Source of the DNA: Rhodopseudomonas palustris HaA2
GTDB lineage: Bacteria; Pseudomonadota; Alphaproteobacteria; Rhizobiales; Xanthobacteraceae
Reading direction: 5' to 3'
Assembly: GCF_000013365.1 (NCBI RefSeq)
Contig: NC_007778.1
Coordinates: 1,302,001 to 1,366,000, forward strand
Length of the DNA stretch: 64,000 nucleotides
This document shows positions 26,703 to 36,195 of this stretch, in pieces. Below the pieces are notes generated by a model. That model did not search any database, had not been told where the DNA came from, and worked only from the letters and a program-made list of their open reading frames with translations. The translations under genes and the position numbers were made by a program. How positions within the stretch are numbered: position 1 is the first letter of the stretch; the number at the start of each line of letters is the position of its first letter.

Positions 26703-27377
26703 ATGAGCTTGCCAGATCTCGGCTGGTTGCAGCGCTTCCCGGCTCTGGCTGGAATGCCCGAGGCCGAGCGCGCGCCGCTGACCGGCGGCGCCATGGCGAT
26801 GAGCCTTCCCGCCGGCACCACGGTGTTCGCGCCGGATCAGCCCTGCAGCATGTTCATCCTCGTCACCGTCGGCACGGTGCGGGTGTTTCAGCTCGACGCC
26901 GAGGGCAACGAGATCGTGCTGTACCGGCTCGGTCCCGGCAGCATCTGCATTCTCACCACGCTGGCGCTGCTCGCCTGCGACAGCTACAGCGCCTTCGCCG
27001 TCACCGAGACGCCGGTCGAGGCGGTCGGCCTGCCGGCGGCCACCTTCAACGAGCTGATGGCGCGCTCGGCGCAGTTCCGCAGCTTCGTGTTCAACGCCCA
27101 GGCGGCGCGGATGGCCGACCTGATGGCGGTGATCCAGAACGTCGCCTTCGCCTCGATCGACTCCCGCCTCGCGGCGCGGCTGCTCGCACTCGCCGACGAC
27201 AGCCGCGGGCTGTCGATCACGCATCAGCAGCTCGCCGCCGAGATCGGCACCGCGCGCGAAGTCGTCAGCCGACATCTCAAGACCTTCGAGCGCCGCGGCT
27301 GGGTCAGCCTCGGCCGCGGCCGGGTCGAACTGCGCAACGCCGCGCCGTTGCGCGCCGCGGCCCAGGCCGGCCGCTGA
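26703..27377 (+). CDS. Crp/Fnr family transcriptional regulator
   Basis: The 224-residue protein has an N-terminal cyclic-nucleotide-binding-type beta roll (about 20-130, containing AGTTVFAPDQPCSMFILVTV) and a C-terminal winged helix (ITHQQLAAEIGTAREVVSRH). Cysteines occur at PCSMF, SICIL and LACDSY, but no N-terminal FNR cluster motif is seen, so the signal is not obvious. Redox or sulfur-type regulators of this shape often adjoin DUF2892 genes, as here. The start is ATG 26703; a GTG directly precedes it. A matching FNR-type box upstream suggests control by another Fnr/FixK protein or by itself. Confidence 0.88.
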   Translation: MSLPDLGWLQRFPALAGMPEAERAPLTGGAMAMSLPAGTTVFAPDQPCSMFILVTVGTVRVFQLDAEGNEIVLYRLGPGSICILTTLALLACDSYSAFAVTETPVEAVGLPAATFNELMARSAQFRSFVFNAQAARMADLMAVIQNVAFASIDSRLAARLLALADDSRGLSITHQQLAAEIGTAREVVSRHLKTFERRGWVSLGRGRVELRNAAPLRAAAQAGR

Positions 27378-27398
27378 GCCGCCCGCCGGTCGCGGGCG

Positions 27399-27411
27399 GT
27401 GACTTCGTCAC
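27399..27411. promoter_or_regulatory. Perfect palindrome, candidate operator of the downstream gene
   Basis: GTGACTTCGTCAC is a perfect inverted repeat with a three-base centre. It lies between the Crp/Fnr regulator gene and the DUF2892 gene, 63 bases ahead of the latter's start. Its size suits a dimeric regulator, perhaps the adjacent Crp/Fnr protein. Confidence 0.4.
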
Positions 27412-27474
27412 AGACCGTGTGCCCAGCGTCCCTTACACGTCGAGTGTCACTCAACCAAGCGAGGGGAATTCAAG

Positions 27475-27669
27475 ATGACCGTCAACATGGGAATGATCGA
27501 CCGCCTGCTGCGCGCCATCGTCGGCGCCGGCCTGATCTATTGGGCGCTGACCAACGCCGACGCGTGGTGGGCGTGGATCGGCGTGGTGCCGCTGCTGACC
27601 GCGGCGGTCGGCTTCTGCCCGGCCTACACGCTGTTCGGCATCCGCACCTGCCCCGCCAAGCAGTCCTGA
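27475..27669 (+). CDS. DUF2892 family (YgaP-like transmembrane) protein
   Basis: The 64-residue protein matches the short DUF2892 membrane domain: MGMIDRLLRAIVGAGLIYWA, a second helix around WWAWIGVVPLLTAAVGF, and the conserved end CPAYTLFGIRTCP with two cysteines. In YgaP this domain anchors a rhodanese. Stand-alone copies are common near sulfur and redox regulators. GAGGGG precedes the ATG. It follows the Crp/Fnr gene, with a palindrome in between. Confidence 0.85.
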   Translation: MTVNMGMIDRLLRAIVGAGLIYWALTNADAWWAWIGVVPLLTAAVGFCPAYTLFGIRTCPAKQS

Positions 27670-27688
27670 TCGACCGCGGTTTGTTGAA

Positions 27689-27731
27689 GCTCCCGGAATC
27701 GGCTACGGCCCGATCCCGGGAGTTGTTCTCT
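27689..27731 (+). terminator. Probable rho-independent terminator after the DUF2892 gene
   Basis: The segment GCTCCCGGAATCGG pairs with CCGATCCCGGGAG around a short loop with one bulge, then TTGTTCTCTTT follows. It lies between the DUF2892 and the carboxymuconolactone decarboxylase-type genes. It may limit read-through or act as a processing hairpin. Confidence 0.5.
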
Positions 27732-27744
27732 TTCAGGTGAGACC

Positions 27745-28125
27745 ATGCACAAGAACTGGATCGATTTGACCGGCGAATTGTCGACGGCGTTGCGCGAAGT
27801 GCGCGGCGGCGCGCCGGACGTGATGAAAGGCTTCTCGGCGATCGCGCAGGCGGCGCTGAAGGCCAACGCGCTCGACACCAAGACCAAGGAACTGATCGCG
27901 CTGGCGATCTCGGTGGCGACTCGCTGTGACGGCTGCATCGGCTTTCACGCCGAGGCCGCGGTGAGGCAGGGCGCCACCCGCGACGAGATCATGGAAACGA
28001 TGGGCATGGCGATCTATATGGGCGCCGGCCCCAGCGTGATGTACGCCGCCCAGGCGGTCGAGGCCTACGATCAGTTCGTGCAGAAGAAGGCCGCCGCGGA
28101 AACCGCCAATTCCGCTGTGCGGTAG
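27745..28125 (+). CDS. Carboxymuconolactone decarboxylase / AhpD-like family protein
   Basis: The 126-residue helical protein has the AhpD-type redox motif Cys61-x-x-Cys64 with His68 (RCDGCIGFHAEAA), so peroxidase-type or disulfide chemistry is likelier than lactone decarboxylation. Typical members trimerise. It follows the Crp/Fnr and DUF2892 genes, in keeping with a small redox-stress unit. No strong Shine-Dalgarno sequence is visible ahead of the ATG (TTTCAGGTGAGACC). Confidence 0.87.
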   Translation: MHKNWIDLTGELSTALREVRGGAPDVMKGFSAIAQAALKANALDTKTKELIALAISVATRCDGCIGFHAEAAVRQGATRDEIMETMGMAIYMGAGPSVMYAAQAVEAYDQFVQKKAAAETANSAVR

Positions 28126-28209
28126 CCGCAACCAGCCCCGCAGCGGCGCGGGTTGCGTCGCCGCGCGCGCTGCGTCATATGGTCGGCTCTTGTTTCCAGA
28201 GAGTGGACC

Positions 28210-29289
28210 ATGGCGCATCCGATCCAGGACGTTCTGCAAGCCTTCGCTGCCGGCGAAATCGTCGTCGTCACCGACGACGACGATCGCGAGGGCGAAGGCG
28301 ACCTCGTGGTCGCGGCCTCGCTGTGCACCGCCGAGAAGATGGCGTTCATCATCCGCCACACCTCCGGCATCGTCTGCGCGCCGATCACCATGGACGACGC
28401 CCGCCGGTTGCGGCTCGATCCGATGGTCGCGCACAACGACAGCAACCACACCACCGCCTTCACGGTCTCGATCGACTACAAGCCCGACAACGGCACCGGC
28501 ATCTCCGCCGACGAGCGCGCCTCGTGCTGCCGGGCGCTCGCCAATCCGAACGCCGGCGCCAATGATTTCGCGCGGCCCGGCCACATCTTCCCGCTGATCG
28601 CGCGCGACGGCGGCGTGCTGCTGCGCTCCGGCCACACCGAGGCCGCGGTCGATCTTTGTCGTTTGGCGGGTCTGCCGCCGGTCGGCGTCATCAGCGAATT
28701 GATGAACGACGACGGCACTGTCACCAAGGGCGCGCAGGTCGTTGAATTCGCCAGGAAGCACAACCTCAAACTGGTCACGATCGCCGACCTGATCGCGCAT
28801 CGCCAGGCCCGCGAGAAGCTGATCGAGCGCGTCGCGACGTTCCCGCTGGAAAGCCCGATCGGGCCGATGCAGGGCTACGCCTATCGCTCGCCGTTCGACG
28901 AGATCGCGCACGTCGCTTGCGTCTACAACGGCATCGGCGACGGCAGGAACGTGCTGACGAGGTTCCACAAGCCGAACATCGTGAAGGAGATCTTCACCGG
29001 CGCCCGCCGGATGGAAGCGGTGCTCGATCACTTCAAGAAGAACGGTTCCGGCGTGCTGATCTATCTGCGCGACGGCGCCGCCGGCGTTCCGGTCGCGCCG
29101 ATCGACGAGCCGAAATCGGCGGAAGCCGATCGTCACCGGCAATGGCGCGAGATCGGTGTCGGCGCGCAGATCCTGCGCGACCTCGGCGTCTCGTCGATCC
29201 GGCATCTCACCTCGTCGCAGCTCGACTACAAGGGCCTGTCCGGTTTCGGCATCGAGATCGTCGGCAACGAGCACCTTGAAGGCACCTGA
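28210..29289 (+). CDS. ribB: 3,4-dihydroxy-2-butanone-4-phosphate synthase with degenerate GTP cyclohydrolase II-like domain
   Basis: The 359-residue protein makes the four-carbon precursor of riboflavin from ribulose 5-phosphate. The N-terminal ~205 residues carry the RibB signature: VVVTDDDDREGEGDLVVAA, the acidic loop, and RPGHIFPLIARDGGVLLRSGHTEAA split across the active site. The C-terminal ~150 residues align in position with GTP cyclohydrolase II of RibBA. However, the zinc-ligand cysteines of that enzyme are missing, and the segment reads TRFHKPNIVKEIFTGARRME. It is therefore probably monofunctional in catalysis. GAGAG precedes the ATG at 28210. No FMN riboswitch was recognised upstream. 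Confidence 0.9.
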   Translation: MAHPIQDVLQAFAAGEIVVVTDDDDREGEGDLVVAASLCTAEKMAFIIRHTSGIVCAPITMDDARRLRLDPMVAHNDSNHTTAFTVSIDYKPDNGTGISADERASCCRALANPNAGANDFARPGHIFPLIARDGGVLLRSGHTEAAVDLCRLAGLPPVGVISELMNDDGTVTKGAQVVEFARKHNLKLVTIADLIAHRQAREKLIERVATFPLESPIGPMQGYAYRSPFDEIAHVACVYNGIGDGRNVLTRFHKPNIVKEIFTGARRMEAVLDHFKKNGSGVLIYLRDGAAGVPVAPIDEPKSAEADRHRQWREIGVGAQILRDLGVSSIRHLTSSQLDYKGLSGFGIEIVGNEHLEGT

Positions 29290-29346
29290 CCAACGTTTTA
29301 CCTTGCTGCTGTCGCACCATGCGGCAGCGTCCCGAAAGGATGATCG

Positions 29347-30561
<1,215 letters not shown>

Positions 30562-30567
30562 GCTCTG

Positions 30568-30699
30568 TGTCCCGGACGCGATGCAGCGCGCTTGCGCTGC
30601 TTCGCAGAGCCGGGACCGCAACAGGCTATTCCGTCGCGACGGTCCCGGTTCTGCGGCGCATCACTTCGCTTCGCTCGTGCTGCACCGCGCCCGGGACAC
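30568..30699. repeat. Interspersed palindromic repeat, family E (TGTCCCGGACGCG)
   Basis: The element begins TGTCCCGGACGCGATGCAGC and ends GCGCCCGGGACACG in inverse sense, with a second internal inverted pair (CGGGACCG and CGGTCCCG). A relative occurs at 40439. Confidence 0.75.
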
Positions 30700-30752
30700 G
30701 CTGGTCGGATGGGTGACAACAGATAACAAACAACAACATCACCGGAAACGCC

Positions 30753-31685
30753 ATGAACGACGCCAGCGCTGCCTCCGACGACGTCCCGTTCAATCGCGAC
30801 TTCCCGCTGCAGGCCGGCGTGGTCGAGGAGGTTCGCCCCGGGCTGCGCCGCGTGCTCTGCAACAACCCGTCGCCGTTCACCTTCACCGGCACGGTCAGCT
30901 ACATCATCGGCACCGGCAAGGTCGCGATCGTCGATCCCGGCCCGGACAGCGAGGCCCACGCGCAGGCGCTGATCGACGCAGTGAAGGGCGAGACCGTCAC
31001 CCACATTCTCGTCACCCACACGCATAAGGACCATTCGCCCGGCACGCCGCGGCTGAAGGCCCTGACCGGCGCCACCGTCTATGCCGAAGGCCCGCACCGC
31101 GCCTCGCGGCCGTATTTCGAGAGCGAGACGGTGTCGACCGAATCCGGCGCCGACCGCGCGTTCCGGCCCGACGTGACGATCCGCGACGGCGACGTGATCG
31201 AGGGCGACGGCTGGGCGGTGGAAGCGGTGGCGACGCCCGGCCACACCGCCAACCACATGGCGTTCGCCTGGAAGGAGCGCGACGCGATCTTCGTCGGCGA
31301 TCACATCATGGGCTGGTCGACCTCGATCGTGGCGCCGCCCGATGGCTCGATGGTCGACTACATGGAGTCGCTCGACCGGCTGATGGCGCGCGACGAGCAA
31401 CTGTATCTGTCGGGGCATGGCGCCGAGATCCTCGAGGGCCCGCGCTATTCGCGCTTCCTCAAGCGCCACCGCCAGGCCCGCGAAGCCTCGATCCTGCATC
31501 GCCTCGCCAAGGGCGAGACCGACATCCCGACCATGGTCCGCGCCATCTATATCGGCATCGACCCGCGCCTGATCGGCGCCGCCGGCTATTCGGTGCTGGC
31601 GCATCTCGAAGATTTGGTGATCCGCGGCGTCGTCACCACCGACGGCGATCCGCTGATCGGCGGGCGCTATCGGCTGGCGAAGTAA
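30753..31685 (+). CDS. MBL-fold metallo-hydrolase (LACTB2/BLACT winged-helix type)
   Basis: The 310-residue protein has the metallo-beta-lactamase metal motif THTHKDHSPG, later ligands in TPGHTANHMAF, FVGDHIMGW and LSGHGAEI, and a C-terminal winged-helix-like tail of about 80 residues as in LACTB2-type hydrolases. Members cleave thioesters or RNA; the substrate here cannot be assigned. The start ATG follows ACCGGAAACGCC. Confidence 0.9.
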   Translation: MNDASAASDDVPFNRDFPLQAGVVEEVRPGLRRVLCNNPSPFTFTGTVSYIIGTGKVAIVDPGPDSEAHAQALIDAVKGETVTHILVTHTHKDHSPGTPRLKALTGATVYAEGPHRASRPYFESETVSTESGADRAFRPDVTIRDGDVIEGDGWAVEAVATPGHTANHMAFAWKERDAIFVGDHIMGWSTSIVAPPDGSMVDYMESLDRLMARDEQLYLSGHGAEILEGPRYSRFLKRHRQAREASILHRLAKGETDIPTMVRAIYIGIDPRLIGAAGYSVLAHLEDLVIRGVVTTDGDPLIGGRYRLAK

Positions 31686-31744
31686 TAGAACTTGGCCTGC
31701 ACGGCGGCGGTTTGTCATGGACTGCCGTGCAGCCGGCGCACGCC

Positions 31745-31871
31745 ACCTCTCCCGCTTGCGGGAGAGGTCGGATCGCGCAGCGATCCGGGTGAGGGCACTC
31801 CGCTCCGCGAGTCGCTGAGTCACTGCCTGCGTCGCCCTCACCCCAACCCTCTCCCGCAGGCGGGAGAGGGA
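31745..31871. repeat. Interspersed palindromic repeat, family C (CTCTCCCGCTTGCGGGAGAG)
   Basis: Two hairpins of the CTCTCCCGCNTGCGGGAGAG type flank a central segment containing GGATCGCGCAGCGATCCGGGTGAGGG. Copies occur at 32961, 35958 and, in a variant, 58833. Confidence 0.8.
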
Positions 31872-31923
31872 GCGCGCTGTGTTCGGGGGCAGGGCGGTGA
31901 CAAAACCACTACTCGCCACCCGC

Positions 31924-32775
31924 CTACTTCTTCGGTTGCCCCTTGCCCTTCGCCGGCTGCTTCGGCGCCGGTTCGGGCTTCGGTGTGGGCGCGTTCTCGG
32001 CGGCGCTGGTGATGGCTTCGCTGAGCTTGGCGATGCGCGCGGCGTTGCTGCCGAGGTCGCTCTTGAAGAAGCGCGAGGCGGAGCGGATGTCGATGCGGGC
32101 GCCGTCGCCGTCCGGCAGGATGCGGATCGCGACGTCTTCGGGCAGGCCCATCACCGCGGTGCGCGCCACCGCTTCGATATGGCCCTCGCGGCGCGGCAGT
32201 TGCGGCGGGCGCGCGTCGACCACGCGCCATTTGCGCCTGTTGACCAGGTTGAGCGTCAGCTCGTAGGCGCGGTTCACCGGCAGGTCGATCTGCACGGTCT
32301 CGATCCCCGGATAGGCGTCGCGCTGCAGCTCGGCGGAGTAGAGGCCGGCATAGACCGCGGAGTTGGCGCCGTCGCTGGTGCGCAGCCGGGCCAGCGTCTC
32401 GAATTTCGGCGGGTCGATCGGGTCGGTGGTGATGTCGTGGATCGCCGGCAGCGTGCGATACTGCCAGCCGAGATAGGACGGATAGGCGAGGATCAGCACA
32501 TCGATCAGCAGCGCCAGCAGGATCCGCGCCATGCCGCGCGAGCCGTTCTGCCAGATCGCCGCGAAGCCGGCCAGCGCCAGCAGGATCGACAGCCCGGCGA
32601 GTGCCAGCGCGCCGAAGAACGTCGCCATCGCCGGCCGCACTTCGAGGAAGTCGAACCGCACCAGCAGCGTCGAGACCACCGCGGTGATCGCGGCGAACAC
32701 CGCGACGTAGCGCGCCCAGACGGCGAGGCGCGAGACGGGCTCCATGTGATAGGGAGCGTTGAATCTACGCGCCAT
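31924..32775 (-). CDS. DUF1499 domain-containing membrane protein
   Basis: The 283-residue protein has three or four N-terminal membrane helices (about residues 13-110: LAVWARYVAVFAAITAVVST, then LALAGLSILLALAGFAAI and ILLALLIDVLILAYPSYLG). A DUF1499 domain of about 130 residues follows (ELTLNLVNRRKWRVVDARPP, SRFFKSDLGSNAARI), and the tail is Pro/Lys-rich. DUF1499 function is unknown. Start ATG 32775 is chosen; an upstream ATG at 32850 is in frame. It is convergent with the metallo-hydrolase across a repeat. Confidence 0.82.
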   Translation of the reverse strand: MARRFNAPYHMEPVSRLAVWARYVAVFAAITAVVSTLLVRFDFLEVRPAMATFFGALALAGLSILLALAGFAAIWQNGSRGMARILLALLIDVLILAYPSYLGWQYRTLPAIHDITTDPIDPPKFETLARLRTSDGANSAVYAGLYSAELQRDAYPGIETVQIDLPVNRAYELTLNLVNRRKWRVVDARPPQLPRREGHIEAVARTAVMGLPEDVAIRILPDGDGARIDIRSASRFFKSDLGSNAARIAKLSEAITSAAENAPTPKPEPAPKQPAKGKGQPKK

Positions 32776-32960
32776 CGGGTCCGTTTCGAAAGGTTCGAGG
32801 GCAACGCCGGCCGCAATCGTGCCGCGCCGCAACCTCGCCGTTGAGACCATGGCGGGCGGCGAATTTCAAGGCCGGATTGGCGTCGGCCCAATCGCTGCGC
32901 AGCGCTATTCGACAATCCACCTCAGCGTGCGGAGGTGTTCGTCGCCGCGGTCACCGTCTG

Positions 32961-33090
32961 CTCCCTCTCCCGCTTGCGGGAGAGGGCTGGGGTGAGGGCG
33001 ACGCGGGCAGGGAGGCTGCGATTCGTCGAACTGCCGCTTCCCCCACCCGGATCGCTGCGCGATCCGACCTCCCCCGCAAGCGGGAGAGGT
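32961..33090. repeat. Interspersed palindromic repeat, family C
   Basis: CCTCTCCCGCTTGCGGGAGAGG at one end and CCCCCGCAAGCGGGAGAGG at the other flank GGATCGCTGCGCGATCC. It lies between the DUF1499 gene and the acyl-CoA ligase stop. Confidence 0.8.
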
Positions 33091-33131
33091 TGCACCGTGC
33101 CGGTGGCGACGCCTTGCGAAAACAGCCGTCC

Positions 33132-34760
33132 TCACGCCGCCGCGTTCGGCAGGCTGTAGGTCTTGAACTGATCGCGCAAGGCGGTCTTCAGGATCTTGCC
33201 GGTCGCCGTATGCGGGATCGCTTCGACGAACACGATGTCGTCGGGCATCCACCATTTGGCGATCTTGCCGTCCATGTATTGCAGGATCTCGTCGCGGGTG
33301 CAGGTGACGTCCGGCTTGAGCTGGCAGATCAAGAGCGGCCGCTCGTCCCATTTCGGGTGATACACGCCGATCACCGCGGCTTCCGCCACCTTGGGGTGGC
33401 CGACCGCGAGATTCTCCAGGTCGATCGACGAGATCCACTCGCCGCCGGACTTGATCACGTCCTTGGAGCGGTCGGTGATCCGCATATAGGCGTCGGCGTC
33501 GACGGTGGCGACGTCGCCGGTGTCGAAGAAGCCCTGATCGTCGAGGATCTCGGTGTCGACGCGGTAGTACGCTTTCGCGACCGCCGGGCCCGACACTTTG
33601 AGCCGGCCGAAGGTCTTGCCGTCCCACGGCACGTCCGTGCCGGCATCGTCGGTGATCTTCATCTGCACGCCGAACGGCGGATAGCCCTGGGTCGACAGCC
33701 GGTCGAGCCGCTCGTCGCCTTCGAGCTTGTCGAAGGGCGGCTTCAGCGCCGCCAGCGTGCCGATCGGGCTCATCTCGGTCATGCCCCAGGCGTGGCGCGC
33801 CTCGCAGCCCATGTCGACGAACGCCTTGATCATCGAGCGCGGCATCGCCGAGCCGCCGCACACCACCATCCTCAGATCCGGCAGCGTCAGCTTTTCCTTG
33901 GCCATGTATTGCAGCAGCATCAGCCACACCGTGGGAACACCGGCCGTGTGCGTCACCTTCTCGGTCGACAGCAGTTCATAGACCGAGGCGCCGTCGAGCT
34001 TGGCGCCGGGCATCACCAGCTTGGTGCCCATCGACGGCGCCGAGAACGCGATACCCCAGGAATTGGCGTGGAACAGCGGCACCACCGGCAGCATGGTGTC
34101 GGACGCGCGGGTGCCGAGCGAGTCGCCGTTGTTGGCCATCAGCGCGTGCAGCACGTTGGAGCGGTGCGAATACAGCACGCCCTTGGGATCGCCGGTGGTG
34201 CCCGAGGTGTAGCACATCGCCGCCGCGGTGTTCTCGTCGAAGCTCTTCCATGCGAAGTCGCCGTCGGCCTCCTTCAGCCATTCCTCGTAGGCGACCGCGT
34301 TCTTCAGCGTGGTCTGCGGCATGTGTTCCGCATCGGTGAGCACGATGTAGCGCTCCACGCTCGGCATCTTGTCGGCGATCTTTTCGAGGATCGGGATAAA
34401 GGTGAGATCGGTGATCATCACCCGGTCCTGGGCATGATTGACGATCCAGACGATCTGGTCCGGAAAAAGCCGCGGATTGACCGTATGGCAGATCGCGCCG
34501 ATTCCCATGATGCCGTACCAGCATTCCAGATGCCGGGCGGTGTTCCAGGCGATCGTCGCGACGCGGTCGCCGAGCTTGATGCCGGCGCGGTCCAGCATCT
34601 GGCTCACCTTCAGCGCCCGACGATGGATCTGCGCATAGGTGGTGCGGACGATCGGCCCCTCCACCGAACGGGTGACCACCTCCTGGTTGCCATGGACCTG
34701 CGCCGCATGCTCGATGATCCGGTGACACAGCAAAGGCCAGTCTTGCATCAGTCCAAGCAT
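33132..34760 (-). CDS. Fatty-acid/medium-chain acyl-CoA ligase (AlkK-like, AMP-binding)
   Basis: The 542-residue adenylate-forming ligase has [20 protein letters not shown], the WGMTEMSP motif, [10 protein letters not shown] and the C-terminal lysine motif [16 protein letters not shown]. The set fits AlkK/FadD-like medium- to long-chain fatty acyl-CoA synthetases. AGGAGG lies ahead of the ATG at 34760. It is divergent from the extensin-like gene with about 90 bases between starts. Confidence 0.92.
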   Translation of the reverse strand: MLGLMQDWPLLCHRIIEHAAQVHGNQEVVTRSVEGPIVRTTYAQIHRRALKVSQMLDRAGIKLGDRVATIAWNTARHLECWYGIMGIGAICHTVNPRLFPDQIVWIVNHAQDRVMITDLTFIPILEKIADKMPSVERYIVLTDAEHMPQTTLKNAVAYEEWLKEADGDFAWKSFDENTAAAMCYTSGTTGDPKGVLYSHRSNVLHALMANNGDSLGTRASDTMLPVVPLFHANSWGIAFSAPSMGTKLVMPGAKLDGASVYELLSTEKVTHTAGVPTVWLMLLQYMAKEKLTLPDLRMVVCGGSAMPRSMIKAFVDMGCEARHAWGMTEMSPIGTLAALKPPFDKLEGDERLDRLSTQGYPPFGVQMKITDDAGTDVPWDGKTFGRLKVSGPAVAKAYYRVDTEILDDQGFFDTGDVATVDADAYMRITDRSKDVIKSGGEWISSIDLENLAVGHPKVAEAAVIGVYHPKWDERPLLICQLKPDVTCTRDEILQYMDGKIAKWWMPDDIVFVEAIPHTATGKILKTALRDQFKTYSLPNAAA

Positions 34761-34847
34761 CAAATCGTTCCTCCTGATTGTTATCCTTCATGGATTGGGC
34801 GCGACCTTAGCGCGGAGACGGCCGGGCGAAAACGGTCTTGTCGCAAA

Positions 34848-35879
34848 TTGTTCCGCGGCAAAGCGTCGACGCGCGCGGTGCTGATCGCGCTGGTTGTGCT
34901 CGGCGCGTCGTCCGCGTGGGCGCAGGGTGAGATACCGTTGCCGAAGCCGCGCCCGGCCGAGGCGCCGCAACTGCAGGGCGAACGCGCGGCGGACCGGCCC
35001 GAGGCCGATGCGCCGCAGGCGGAAGCGGCGCCGCCGCCGAAGCCGGAGCCGAAGCCGGAGCCGAAGCCGCCCTCGGCATGCCGGCTGGCGCTGACCGACG
35101 CGATCGCGATCGCGCCGAGCCTTGCCGACATTGCCGGCCCCGGCAGTTGTGGCGGAACCGATCTGGTGAAGCTCGAAGCGGTGGTGTTGCCGGACGGCAG
35201 CCGCGTGCCGCTGACGCCGGCGGCGACGTTGCGCTGCCCGATGGCCAGCGCGCTCGTCGACTGGGTTCGCAGCGACCTCGCGCCGCTCGCCGCGTCGTTG
35301 GCCACGCGTCTCGCCGCGCTCGACAATTACGACTCCTACGATTGCCGCGGTCGCAACCGGGTGCGCGGGGCCAAGCTGTCGGAGCACGGCCGCGCCAATG
35401 CGATCGATCTGCGCGGCTTCAAGCTGGCCGATGGCCGCATGCTGTCGCTGACCGACCGCGCCGCGCCGCGCGCGGTGCGCGAGAGCGTGCGGCAGTCGGT
35501 GTGCGACCGCTTCGCCACCGTGCTCGGCCCGGGCTCGGACGGCTATCACGAGGAGCACGTCCACCTCGATCTCGCCGAGCGTCGCGGCGGCTACAAGATG
35601 TGTCAATGGGAGGTGTGGGAGCCGCTGCCCGTCATCGCGCCGCTGCTGCCGGCGGAGCGCCCGGCCGAAGCGCCGCCGCGCGAGGTGGCGGCCGGCGAGC
35701 CACAGGACCGCGACCCCAACCGCTCGCCGCAGCAGGCTCAGCCTGAGAACGCGCCGCCGCAGCAGGTTGAGCCGGAGCAGGGCGAGCAAGCCGCCAAGCC
35801 AGAGCCGCCGCCGGCGAGCAGCAAGGCGAAGAGAAAGCCGAAGAAGTCGCGGGGTGAGCGGCAGTCGGAACTGCGGTAG
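34848..35879 (+). CDS. Extensin-like C-terminal domain (cell-envelope) protein
   Basis: No ATG exists near the N terminus. TTG at 34848 gives a good signal peptide (FRGKASTR basic region, VLIALVVLGASSAWA core, cleavage after AWA), so 343 residues are proposed. After a Pro/Glu/Lys-rich linker (about 30-80) comes the extensin-like domain (about 80-265). SEHGRANAIDLRGF and HEEHVHLDL resemble the H...D and ExxHxH metal sites of M15/LAS-type peptidases, suggesting peptidoglycan hydrolysis. This is inference, as the family is not well characterised. A disordered Gln/Pro/Glu tail ends in a Lys/Arg-rich patch. The next features are a repeat and a bidirectional terminator. Confidence 0.82.
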   Translation: MFRGKASTRAVLIALVVLGASSAWAQGEIPLPKPRPAEAPQLQGERAADRPEADAPQAEAAPPPKPEPKPEPKPPSACRLALTDAIAIAPSLADIAGPGSCGGTDLVKLEAVVLPDGSRVPLTPAATLRCPMASALVDWVRSDLAPLAASLATRLAALDNYDSYDCRGRNRVRGAKLSEHGRANAIDLRGFKLADGRMLSLTDRAAPRAVRESVRQSVCDRFATVLGPGSDGYHEEHVHLDLAERRGGYKMCQWEVWEPLPVIAPLLPAERPAEAPPREVAAGEPQDRDPNRSPQQAQPENAPPQQVEPEQGEQAAKPEPPPASSKAKRKPKKSRGERQSELR

Positions 35880-35957
35880 CGTCAGCTTTCTGCGCGATGC
35901 GAGCCGAGTCCGCTGGCGTGACGTTTTCGATCAGAGCTCGCAGCCGGCACAGCGCAA

Positions 35958-36093
35958 CCTCTCCCGCTTGCGGGAGAGGTCGGCCCGGCGTAGCGCAGCG
36001 AAGCCGGGACGGGTGAGGGCACTTCGCTCCGAGCTTGCTGAGTCAGTGCCTGGCTCGCCCTCACCCCAACCCTCTCCCGCAAGCGGGAGAGGG
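35958..36093. repeat. Interspersed palindromic repeat, family C
   Basis: CCTCTCCCGCTTGCGGGAGAGG starts the element and CCTCTCCCGCAAGCGGGAGAGG ends it, with CCCGGCGTAGCGCAGCGAAGC between, near a GGGTGAGGG box. Confidence 0.8.
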
Positions 36094-36127
36094 GGCGCGC
36101 CGTGCTTGGGGTGCGCTTCCGCAATAA

Positions 36128-36153
36128 AAAAGCGCCGGAAAACCGGCGCTTTT
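36128..36153. terminator. Bidirectional rho-independent terminator
   Basis: AAAAGCGCCGG pairs perfectly with CCGGCGCTTTT around an AAAA loop, giving a seven-base-pair GC stem flanked by A and T tracts usable on either strand. It lies between the convergent extensin-like and L,D-transpeptidase genes. Confidence 0.88.
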
Positions 36154-36195
36154 CGAATTCTGCGGAGGGATCCGCCGGGCGCCCGCCGCGTCGCG

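Noticed and set aside
28210-29289. Bifunctional RibBA
   Set aside because: The cyclohydrolase II zinc-binding cysteines and GDVFGSRRC-like motif are absent.
31692-32012. Plus-strand open frame of 106 codons after the metallo-hydrolase gene
   Set aside because: It is made largely of the family C repeat and antisense to the DUF1499 gene.
32841-34847. Upstream extension of the extensin-like frame to over 1000 codons
   Set aside because: The extension is antisense to a complete acyl-CoA ligase gene and includes a family C repeat; a signal peptide begins at the TTG at 34848.
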